This document shows positions 45,465-55,600 of a DNA stretch of 64,000 nucleotides, piece after piece. Position numbers and translations under genes: made by a program. Numbering within the stretch: the first letter of the stretch is position 1; each line of letters opens with the position of its first letter. The notes below the pieces were generated by a model that saw nothing but the letters and a program-made list of their open reading frames with translations, had not been told where the DNA came from and ran no database searches. The stretch spans positions 558,001-622,000 of the forward strand of contig OZ287706.1 in assembly GCA_965649825.1 (NCBI GenBank), read 5' to 3'. The DNA comes from Penicillus capitatus. Taxonomy: Eukaryota > Chlorophyta.

Positions 45465-48254
45465 TCATACATAAGGCCTCAAATTGTCCACATGGCAAAT
45501 GATCTTCTGACTTGACCCAATACGTCTCAATCGGCAAATATGCGGTGAACACTGTTCGACGATCACAAAGGGCCCAACCCAGAAGGGACTCAGTTTGTCG
45601 TCGAGCCTTTCCATCCTCACGGCATCGAAGACCCATACTTCCTCTCCGATGGATGGCTGAAACGGTTCCATTCGTCCAGAAACCCCGAGTTCTTTGTCTC
45701 GAGCTTCTTTGGTCCTCCAAGCGGCAATCTGTCTGTCTCTCGTCACCTCTTCAAGTGTAGCCTGCCGACCTCCGATAGTGATGCCCGACCATAGGTACCA
45801 AGGAGCGAATCCGGTAATGCTGTGCGGCGCCTGGTTTGTGCAGTCGACTGCCAATGGCAGCACGTCGATCCACGTCTTTCCAGGGTGATCGAGCAACATT
45901 CTGCGCAAACGATTGACCAACGTCTGATTCCATCGTTCGTTAAGTCCGTTCGAATGATGGGCATGCGGAGCAGTCAGTATACTCTGAGCGCCCCATTCCT
46001 CTGTCCACGCGCTGAAGGTCGGCGAGCTAAAATAGCTTGCTCGATCTGACAGAATTCGCTTAGGGGCTCCATTCTCTCGAAACCACCATTCCAGCCCTTT
46101 CTGAGCTGAAGCCGTCGTGGATCGCTTGAACGCCATAGCCGCTCCCAGCCTTGTCAAATGATCGACCATTGTAAAGACATAACGTACCCCCGTACGGGCA
46201 GCCCGTAGGGGGCCAACGAAGTCAATAGAAATGAGTTCTCCAGCACGGAGGGGTTCGGGCAGCCGTCCCAACGGCACGGTCCTGACCTTTGGTTGAAATT
46301 GTTGACACACACGACACTGACGACAATAGGCTTTGACTTCCTCCCGTGTAACTGCTAATCCTAGTTCTTTGGCAATCTCCCAGGTCTTTTCCGCTCCGAA
46401 GTGCCCCGCGTGAGCTCCGGCCAAATCCGATGGCCTCTCTCTCATTGTGGAGGCCGTTATACCACTTGACGAATCCGGAAATAGCTCGCTCTGCCTCGAG
46501 AGAAGATCTGGCAGCACATTGGAGTGCCCCGGCAAGAAACGCAACCGTGGGCAACACTCCTGGATTTGGTCCAGCCGTCGTCGGATGAAGGGACTTCGAT
46601 TGTCTGCATTTGCGAGGCTGGCCACCGAAGCGTTGTCACTGAACACCGTCACTCTTCCTCCAAAGATCCATGGTTGAAACTTGCGAAGGGCTTTGACCAC
46701 TGCCTCCATTTCCAAGTGATTCGAAATCTGATGCTTCAATGCTTGCGGCCACAAACCAGAAGCACAGCAAATTATTTGCTTTTGTTGCAATAGCACTGCA
46801 CCCCAGCCACTTCCCGACGAGTCCACTGCGATGCCAAAGTCCGCTGTTTCTTTTGCGTGTGTACATGCCACTGTGTGTTGTTCCAATCCACTCAGAAATG
46901 TCTGCCAATCCTCCACCCTTCCCGATTCTTCCGCCTTCCGTAGCGCACCTTGAACCACTCTGCCGTTCACCACGAATCGAACAAGTTGCTGGAACCAGCC
47001 CTTGATCGCTCTCCATTCTGTTTGCGTTCTGGGAGGCTGTAGCTTCTGAAGGCGTGCTATCGCTGAGGCACTTGCACGCCAACCTGTTGGAGTCACAACG
47101 TGTCCCAAGAAGTCAAATACCTCTTGCATGAAGGAGCACTTATCCGGTCGCATTCGCCATCCCCGTTTTTCCAGAATCTGGAGTACTTGGCGTAGATCTC
47201 GGAGATGTTCTGGTACTGATTGCGAGAGCAAAAGAATATCATCCATGTAAACCACCACTTGGCTCTGCACTGCTTCATCCATTTCTGCAATCGCAGGTCT
47301 CAATGCTCTTAGGAATTCACTAGGTGAATTGACGTATCCGAAGGGGAGTCGTTCGTAGACGTAGAATTTCCGTCGCAAACACACTCCAAAGCAATGATGC
47401 AGCTTGGGAGCCAGCTCTACTTGGAAATACGCGTTTTGCAAATCGATTGCTGACCCGACCACATACGGGCGCACCCCAGCGATCGTATGCTCTCTATTCA
47501 CTGCCAGGAAGGGCTGCGCTTCTACGCACGAGTTCAGCTTTCGAAAATCGAGCACCAATCGCACATCTCCAGTTTTTTTCGGAATACAGAACGCCGGGAT
47601 CAAATATGGCTCTTGGGACGTCTCCCTGACCACCCCCAACTCTACTAACTTGTTGATTTCTTCTAGAACTAACGACTCTTCGCTGGGTGATATGGAGGGC
47701 GATGATTGTTGTCTTGTCAGGCGATGCTGAAATGGGATATCTGTCACCACATGATCGACACATTTCCCAAGATTGCCACTGGTTAAGTCGTGGAATTCTC
47801 GCAATATATTCTGCAAATCTTCTCCATACGCAACAATGCTTCTCAGCGGCAACGGAATTCCTCTTTCTGTCAACGGAATTTGCCCTCTGTCTGGAACCAG
47901 TACATGCGTCACATTGGTTTGGATGATGCACAGTGGCATCCTAGGCGTCAAATGTTGTGGCATCCGACCTCGATTCTCTAGCATTCCCCATACCCTACAT
48001 CCATTGCTCTGTGGAGAAAACCTGACTCCTGGGCAAGTCAGCGCGTCCGTGATGGACCCTAAACTTCCCTTGACAAACTTAACGGGAAGGATAAGCTTTC
48101 GGCATTCCCCTGGACCCAGCACCCACGATCTGTTGAAAGGGAGTACCAGATAGCAGTTTCTCAGAAATGGAAGGTATAGAGGGGTCTCCAGCAACTCAAA
48201 GCTTAACACCACTGGGCTGGATTCAGTGATGCTCCTTGGATGTTTTTTTGCCCT
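45465..48254 (-). CDS. pol polyprotein: reverse transcriptase, RNase H, integrase
   Basis: The open frame begins -1 relative to gag; the first in-frame start-like codon is GTG at 48212, so translation is expected by frameshift at 48242-48248. About 915 codons follow the GTG. Reverse transcriptase: VRLVLDFRKLNS and VVYMDDILLLS. RNase H: GIAVDSSGSG, LEMEAV and FSDNAS. Integrase: an HAGH and CRQCRVC zinc-binding pair, then catalytic Asp (SIDFVGP), Asp (LSDRASYF) and Glu (GLNERWNQ), with 35 residues between the last two. It ends in a GPY/F-type module (FWVGPFVIV). Catalytic residues are all present. Confidence 0.92.
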   Translation of the reverse strand, partial: RAKKHPRSITESSPVVLSFELLETPLYLPFLRNCYLVLPFNRSWVLGPGECRKLILPVKFVKGSLGSITDALTCPGVRFSPQSNGCRVWGMLENRGRMPQHLTPRMPLCIIQTNVTHVLVPDRGQIPLTERGIPLPLRSIVAYGEDLQNILREFHDLTSGNLGKCVDHVVTDIPFQHRLTRQQSSPSISPSEESLVLEEINKLVELGVVRETSQEPYLIPAFCIPKKTGDVRLVLDFRKLNSCVEAQPFLAVNREHTIAGVRPYVVGSAIDLQNAYFQVELAPKLHHCFGVCLRRKFYVYERLPFGYVNSPSEFLRALRPAIAEMDEAVQSQVVVYMDDILLLSQSVPEHLRDLRQVLQILEKRGWRMRPDKCSFMQEVFDFLGHVVTPTGWRASASAIARLQKLQPPRTQTEWRAIKGWFQQLVRFVVNGRVVQGALRKAEESGRVEDWQTFLSGLEQHTVACTHAKETADFGIAVDSSGSGWGAVLLQQKQIICCASGLWPQALKHQISNHLEMEAVVKALRKFQPWIFGGRVTVFSDNASVASLANADNRSPFIRRRLDQIQECCPRLRFLPGHSNVLPDLLSRQSELFPDSSSGITASTMRERPSDLAGAHAGHFGAEKTWEIAKELGLAVTREEVKAYCRQCRVCQQFQPKVRTVPLGRLPEPLRAGELISIDFVGPLRAARTGVRYVFTMVDHLTRLGAAMAFKRSTTASAQKGLEWWFRENGAPKRILSDRASYFSSPTFSAWTEEWGAQSILTAPHAHHSNGLNERWNQTLVNRLRRMLLDHPGKTWIDVLPLAVDCTNQAPHSITGFAPWYLWSGITIGGRQATLEEVTRDRQIAAWRTKEARDKELGVSGRMEPFQPSIGEEVWVFDAVRMERLDDKLSPFWVGPFVIVEQCSPHICRLRRIGSSQKIICHVDNLRPYV

Positions 48255-49756
48255 TTTAGCTCATCGAGCTCAGTTTGGAGTCTTTGCATTTCTTCGAGGA
48301 GATGGGTCACATCAGTTTGGTTAAGGACCTTTAGCTGTGCCTGCGTGCATGTTATTTCTTCACCATTTCTGCGCCAGATTCTCTTTTCTTGGCAATCAAT
48401 GAGAAGTTGATTTGTAGCGAAGAAAGGGAATCCCAGGATGAGCGGCGGGCCTTTGCCTCCAATCACAAACGCTTCCATCTCATATGGATGGTCATCTATA
48501 CGGGCTTCGATGTTTATGCGTCCCAGAATTGGAGAGGCACTTCCATTTCCCAGCGAAACGTATAGGTTTCCACACTGTGTTACTCTCTGCTGGATTCCCA
48601 ATGCTTTCACAGTAGCCTCTTGAATGAAACATGCAGTGGCGCCAGTATCCACCAAACCACTGATCTTGGTCCCTTCGATGCAGGTCGGCACGTTCATGCT
48701 AGCCTTTTCCACCGGGGAAATTCGAGAGCAGACCAGAGGGTAACCCTTGTACATGGTATACAGCCCTGGTTTCGAAAGAACATCCCCGTCTTCTTCGGTC
48801 AGTTCAAGCTCCAAAGGATCGTCAACATCTTCGGTTTCGGTTTGTAAAGCCCTGAGTTGGGTGGCCGGCCTCGCGTCAAAGGAGTTCGAGGCGAGATATT
48901 TCTGCGCTTCTCGTCGAAAACGGGGCACCCGCATCAAACGTTTCCATGCGATCATCACATGGTTCGGGTTATTGATGTCCAACCGTCGGTGTTGCCCGCT
49001 TGATGGCTGCGATGTTTCTCCACCCACAAGTGGAAGTTCCAATCTGGCGGTCTCCGGTTTGCCACTAGCCTTTTGTCGACAAGTAGCTTCATCGAGGTAT
49101 TCGACCAGTTGTCGATATGAGTATTCTCCAGCGTCCGTCATGGCCAGCACCTCGAGCTTGTTTCGCACCAGCGTCTCTATTTGTATCAAACTCAGTCCGG
49201 CTTTTCCGGTGTGGATCAATGCCCGACGTATCTCTTCAGGCATTTGATGATAAAGGATCCGGACGGCCTTCTCCATCGACACCTTTTGCTGGGCGACAAA
49301 GGACCGGGCTTCCCGAACGAAACGGTCCACGTAGACGAGTAAGTTTTCCTTCGCTACATCACGTTTCATGCTACGGAGCTGGTCCTCGGGCGCCACGAGG
49401 TCATCTTTCGGCAACAGCGCTGCCAAACGTTTATTCAATACTTGCCAACGAAGATCGTCTACTGCGGTTTCTTCGGACGCCGTTTCACCTCCAAGCTCTT
49501 CGCGACATGCCTTTTCGTCCAGGCGTCGGACGGCTTTTAGCTGAGGCAAAACAAGTTTCGAGGCTGCCGACTGGGGTTCGAGGCTGTCCAACAACGCTCG
49601 GTCTCGTTCACGTCCTACCGCCGTAGTGATTTCCAGCGATTCAAACAACCACTCGTGAATGTCTCGAGTATACTCCGAGTAAACAAGCCAGGTTCTCGTT
49701 CGAGAACCTCGCTCCGAAACCATGTCATTGGGACGAACGCGCTTCGCGTCGGCCAT
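48203..49756 (-). CDS. gag-protease polyprotein of the retrotransposon
   Basis: 517 codons from the ATG inside the 5' LTR; a second in-frame ATG (residue 12) straddles the LTR/PBS junction at 49723-49721 and may be the real start. The N-terminal two-thirds is a capsid-like helical region (AKENLLVYVDRFVREA). A retropepsin domain follows, with the catalytic GLVDTGATACFI and the flap/second-strand segment PPLILGFPFF. No CCHC zinc knuckle is visible, unlike many Ty3 gag proteins. The frame ends in TAA at 48203, just after a -1 frameshift heptamer, so pol is expected as a gag-pol fusion. Confidence 0.88.
   Translation of the reverse strand: MADAKRVRPNDMVSERGSRTRTWLVYSEYTRDIHEWLFESLEITTAVGRERDRALLDSLEPQSAASKLVLPQLKAVRRLDEKACREELGGETASEETAVDDLRWQVLNKRLAALLPKDDLVAPEDQLRSMKRDVAKENLLVYVDRFVREARSFVAQQKVSMEKAVRILYHQMPEEIRRALIHTGKAGLSLIQIETLVRNKLEVLAMTDAGEYSYRQLVEYLDEATCRQKASGKPETARLELPLVGGETSQPSSGQHRRLDINNPNHVMIAWKRLMRVPRFRREAQKYLASNSFDARPATQLRALQTETEDVDDPLELELTEEDGDVLSKPGLYTMYKGYPLVCSRISPVEKASMNVPTCIEGTKISGLVDTGATACFIQEATVKALGIQQRVTQCGNLYVSLGNGSASPILGRINIEARIDDHPYEMEAFVIGGKGPPLILGFPFFATNQLLIDCQEKRIWRRNGEEITCTQAQLKVLNQTDVTHLLEEMQRLQTELDELKGQKNIQGASLNPAQWC
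48242..48248 (-). promoter_or_regulatory. -1 ribosomal frameshift site A AAA AAC
   Basis: In the gag frame the codons read CAA AAA AAC, giving the heptamer A_AAA_AAC in the right phase, 37 nt before the gag stop. A -1 shift here enters the pol frame without any stop. A downstream pseudoknot or hairpin was not verified. Confidence 0.8.
49707..49722 (-). other. primer-binding site
   Basis: Directly inside the 5' LTR the minus strand reads TGGTTTCGGAGCGAGG, complementary to a tRNA 3' end finishing CCA. The match pattern may continue into a T-arm-like stretch. The tRNA cannot be named here. An 18-bp palindrome spans 49691-49708. Confidence 0.65.
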
Positions 49757-49940
49757 GGGTGCTGCGTAGCAAATATTTTTAAAAAACCAAAACGTTTCTT
49801 ACACACAACTCATCATGAGTCTCTATTTAATGCTTTCGATCGCAGCATCCCATCAGTTCTGTCTGTCGCATCGGACCGTCATCTTCCCGATCCCTCGTCA
49901 CCAATGTGACATCATGGTTCCGTACCATGAGGAGTTCACA
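49723..49940 (-). repeat. 5' LTR of the retrotransposon
   Basis: 218 bp, identical to the 3' LTR. It contains the first ATG of the gag frame (49756). Confidence 0.95.
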
Positions 49941-50204
49941 GCATCTGATGTCACGTGAGTGTATTATAAGAGATCGATCGTGCATGCAGGACGTCCCGCA
50001 GAGCAACATGACTGTGTCGCACGTCAAAGACAACGACTCTTGGGAAGGACAGCGATGCATTGAGTGTCCTTGTAGATGAAGATGTGACGTTCCTCGAGCA
50101 ACTTCAGATGCAGATCGAGGAACTCTTTTCGCAACGATAGAGACACGTTCTCGAGACATGGTTATTCGCTGTCGATAAGAGGCAAGTGTAAAATGCGCTT
50201 CTGG

Positions 50205-51130
<926 letters not shown>

Positions 51131-51269
51131 TCGACGCGACAAACTAGGACTCCTAAGAGGCGTTCCTCTCGTCTGAGTCGCGGAAGGCGGCCCGGAGACC
51201 CAGGTGAGTGGGAAAGGCGAGGAATCAAAGGCCCTTTAAGTCCGACGCGGCTCTTTATTGTAGCTTGGT

Positions 51270-52135
51270 TGAGAGCGCATGTTCTATTTGTTACATTGCC
51301 TAGCCCGAGAGCGCATGGCAACCGTGTTTACACGTACTTGTGGGGACATCTAACTCGACTTTCAAGTTTCTACTTGTTCCTCTTTGGTATCTCGGGGACG
51401 CATTCGCCACTTACAGCACACAGGAGAAATCAGTCTCGGCCAGACTCGCAAAGATGCGTCTAGAATAGCTCGACGAAGTCCAAGTCCACTCTCGTAATCT
51501 CCCCTCCATCGTCGAAGTAGAAGTCTTCGTCTGTGAGAGAACGCCTCGAGATGTGAAGGAGACGTTGTGAATTAGGAGAAACGCAGAAACGGACAGGGTC
51601 TTACAGAACTTGACAAGAGTCGTCACATGAGCACGGTAGTCAGGATTCGAAGTCGTCGACAAAGTCGTCACGGACGCACGAGAAGAGGCAAAGTGTCACC
51701 AGAGTCGTCGGCGAAGTCGTCACCGGTGGGCATACGATGGGGTCGGCAACTTCTCGACTGTGGGGATCGACCCGTATGCGGATGGTGCAGTTGGCCAGTT
51801 CGAGAAGTACGACCGCGGGGGTTCGATTCCTGCGCCGGACACAGAGGAGGGTAGTCCCATCAGAGTTGACCCAGAAGTGTCTGGCGAGCCCGCGCCGAGT
51901 TGGATGGGTTACGGCGGGGAAAGGACAACGTCGAGCCAGTTCGGGGGCCGACGATGGAGTCACCACCCGGACAAAAACTTTTGTCCTCTTGCCCTTTGAT
52001 TTTTTTGGCCGCTCAAAACAGAGATGCGAAGATTTGCTTTCGTATCCGTCCGAACATGCGCCATCGTTACGTATTGCGAAAAGCAGAATTTCCTAGACGA
52101 ACTAGACTCGGTTCTGCGTTTACAGTCGTTCGTTT
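51270..52135 (+). repeat. repeat-family copy D
   Basis: Plus orientation, collinear with copy C over about 800 bp. Flanks of the core are roughly three-quarters identical by eye, while the core itself is nearly unchanged. Confidence 0.7.
51736..51999 (+). other. conserved 88-codon core, copy D
   Basis: Four differences from copy C: ACC to ACT, CCG to CCA and CTC to CTT are silent, and GAT to GAA swaps Asp for Glu. Ends in TGA at 51997-51999. A tRNA-like box A lies at 51783-51794 and box B at 51820-51830. Confidence 0.5.
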
Positions 52136-52669
52136 CTTTAGCACACACGACAAAGTCGCCTTTATAGATCCCGTTTCATTTTTCCTTTCTTAGCGATTTT
52201 CTTCTGGCACACCGACAGAAAACAGGAAGTTGCTAGAATATCTGAAACGCTTCATGCAGACTATACCTATTCTAACAATATGATTGTTGTTCGGGAATCG
52301 TCGTGATCTCTAACATGTCTTTGGCGTGTCGAAGAGCAAGCAGACTTCTTTACATCATCATCATCATAATCGTCCGCTGCTGTTTCGCCCGATACAGTAT
52401 TCGGAGTTGTAATCCTTGAACCGAGCGACCCACCGCTTACGTACTCTATTGACATTGATCTCGGGAGACATAGGAGAACTTTTTCGGAACTCGCCATCTG
52501 TTACAGGGATGACTATTCTCTCGTATAACATTCATAGAAAAGGACACAGCATCTATCGTTTCGTTCGTTTCTTTAAATCAAGCAGGCAGATACGCTGCTC
52601 GTCCCGCGTTACATCTTCGGTATTCACTGAGAACGCCGTTCGGAATCAGAAAGCCAATGGCAGATTCCA
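52136..52669. other. intergenic, 3' of VPS13 gene
   Basis: 530 bp, includes a short run of CAT triplets near 52350. No gene seen. Confidence 0.5.
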
Positions 52670-55600
52670 TCAAACGTGACTAATACAGTAGCCGTTTCCC
52701 CATTTCACTGTCCTTCTTGGCGTTTTCTGACAGGCGATCTTAAGCATCATACTCAGACGACAGCTCGTGGCGATATCTGCACACTGCACCGATTCACTGA
52801 AGAAGGGAGAGCGACTGACTTCGGTCAGCAGCGTTCTCGATTTCCAGCATTTCAAAGGCACAAAGCCAAAAACGTTCACCGAGAGACCACTTCTGCGTAT
52901 GCATTCCACATCTTCCAGCGCCACAGCCAACATCAGGACGGGTACGGCAACCGGATTCTTCGGCGCCTTCCATCGAACACGCAACAAGAACTTCTGCGTG
53001 ACGATGAGATACACATCCGCATCGCAGGAAAGAAAACACCCTTGCAGTTTTTCCCCTTTGAGAGCACCGTTCCAGATTTCCTTGAGAATAACAGATCCCA
53101 AACAGAGAAGTCGATCGTAAGGCTCCAACGGCTGTCCGGGACCAACGTGACGCGTCATACGAAACAGCTGTGCGTGCGTCATCATGCCGGAGAGCGACTG
53201 CGAGACACTCTCCGAGAGATCCGAAATCATCTCCAGTACAAGAGCCAATGGCTGCGTACAGAGCCGGAGCATTCCGGAGAGCAGACCACGGGAGAAGCCA
53301 ACAACGCCTCCCTCGTCCAGTCCTTGGGCAGCTCCACTCAACACGCCAACGGCACCCTCCAGAACCGACCGAAGGAGATCGGAAGAGGAAGGCGATCGCG
53401 AATCGAGCTGAAAAAAGAGGAGAAGGCCTCTGCGCGCCGCCAGTGATATCTTTGACGTGGCACTGCCGAAACCAAACACGACATTCGACATGAGAGAGGT
53501 CACGCCCGTCATGCATGCCATTAACAGTCTTCCGACGTTCAGCGATCTCGATCGGACGAACGCATAGGCTGGATTGGCAAAGAGCAGCCAGACACCTAAG
53601 CCCATACGCTGAACGAGATGGACAGGATCTCCCAGAATGTCTGCCGAGCCAACAACTTTGTAGATTTCCTGTAGGAGGCAGTTGGTATAGTGCCTGGCAA
53701 TGAGGGCCGTCATGGCCGGGACACTTAGGAGGGGATGCTTTAGCTTCAGTGGGCTTAGGCAGATCCGAGCGCCTTCGAAATTCGCCAGCGAGACAATTCT
53801 CTGCCAGAATCTGTGTCCCTCGACAGGCGGACGGCTCTCGCTGGGACAGAAACTGAAATCCACGATGCAGCGGGATATGGAGAGGTCCTCGAGGTAGACC
53901 TTGAGCGTTCGAGCATTGCCTGTTGGCAAGCGGCACTCTGACAGCGTGAAATCGGGCCTAAAATTCTTCTCCGTTGTGTGCTGCGGGATCCATTCCTGCA
54001 GAAACTGCAGCCATGGTCTCAGGACGCGCTCTTCGATGTTCAGCGAGAACGGAGCGAGGAAGAGGGTGAACGATTCCAGACATACGACGCCACCTGGTCG
54101 CTCTCTCCATACTGACGTTGACATGTCCAGGGCCTTTCGGCTCGGATGTACACCCATGACCCCGGTCCAGGATTCATTGGCCACCGGTCCTCGTGCCAAG
54201 ACTGGATAGGTCACATGACGCATACAGCCGTCGATTTGGAAATGGCCGAGGGTGCCTGCGAATCCACACCAGACATCATCCCAGCTGGCCGTCACAGACA
54301 GGCCTGCCATGCGAACGTAGGCCATCTCGCGCACGTCCGATACCACAGAGATGCCAACAGCAGGGAGATGCAGCGCACATGCGATGCCCGGTTTGTGAAC
54401 AGACAGAAAAGGAGGACGGTTACGTTCCGACGATCCAAACGAAGGCGTTCGTCGTGGAAGATCCGGATGCACATCTTCATCCAACAGCGCCAAGACACGG
54501 GTCGGTCCCTCCGCTCGGATCGCGATCTTGATACGGCGCAGACGACTAGAATAAGAATCCGATGTCTCTGGAAAGAGGACGGTACGGGAGTCCGTTCCCA
54601 CTCGATCCAGCTCAAACTGTCCAATGAATGTTCGCCCAGGGCCTTCGAGGATCACTTTGTGCATGCCTGTGGGTTGATCCCAGGCGTAGGGCATGGAGGA
54701 GTAAGGCCGCAGGATGTCTTCCTGATTGCCGCTGCCACATTGCCGTGCGTAGATCTTGTCGGAGGTGAAGTTGTCCAGTCGGTACGGCGCGAATCCTGAA
54801 GGCTGATGCATGAGGGTGGCATAGAGGACGCCGTTGGCTCTCAATCCAACGTCCATCTGAATCAACAGGGTCTCTTCGCGCACTCTGTGACGGAGTTTGA
54901 TCATGGTGTCGCCAGGGGCGTCGATCTTGAGGCCGCCAGACCACATCCAACCCGCTTCCTGCACACGGATACTCAGGAGAAGGGGTTTCGAATCGTCCGG
55001 CCAATGGATGCTCTGTGTATCGTCGACCATGAGCACCTTCTCCAGTCGGATCCCTTGCTGGCGGTACTGGAAATGGGATGCCGTCGAGTTGTTCAGGACA
55101 TAACGTGGCATCACGTGCAACGCAGTCGTGCCACCACAGTGTGGAATCGACACCTGCGTCACGGCGAAGTAATGCACCGCTTTGGGAAAGGCAGGTGACG
55201 TGGATGTTGCGTGCATGGGATGCTGACAGCGAACGACGGCTGCTCCCGATCCTCCAAGGAAAGCTGTCTCCGACCAATAGTGTCTTCCGACTGGCGCTTG
55301 AGATCCACTCGTGCGAAACTGCAGTCGGGAGGCTCCATGCTTCGGAGATCCCCTTATCTCCATACTCGGATGCGGACTGCCTCTGGGTGCGCGTCGAGCT
55401 CTGTGTTCGTCTGGTGGCACCGGCGCATCGGATCGGAGACGAAAGCTTGCAGGCTCTCCTTGCAACAGCAGGGACTGAAGCCCCAGAGCAGATGGTGAGC
55501 CAGACGGAGTGGAACGCGTTGAAGTGGACCCGATCGGGGCTGAAGGCGCGATGGGAAGGACCCAACGATCGGGCACAACATCCTCCTCGTCCATCAGTAT

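Larger units (their letters stand above)
45044..49940 (-). mobile_element. Ty3/gypsy LTR retrotransposon, apparently complete
   Basis: 4897 bp. Two 218-bp direct repeats, each starting TG and ending CA, flank a 4461-bp interior, and the genomic base string GCAT occurs directly outside both ends (4-bp target duplication). Inside, on the minus strand, are a gag-protease frame and a reverse transcriptase/RNase H/integrase frame in the Ty3 order. There are no premature stops, and the LTRs are identical over all 218 bases, so insertion is recent. A weak purine-rich tract (AGAGAAG) lies just before the 3' LTR. No chromodomain or envelope is seen. Confidence 0.95.

Noticed and set aside
52794-53936. 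380-codon minus frame within the VPS13 gene
   Set aside because: Same strand but different frame from the VPS13 coding sequence; shadow of the real gene.
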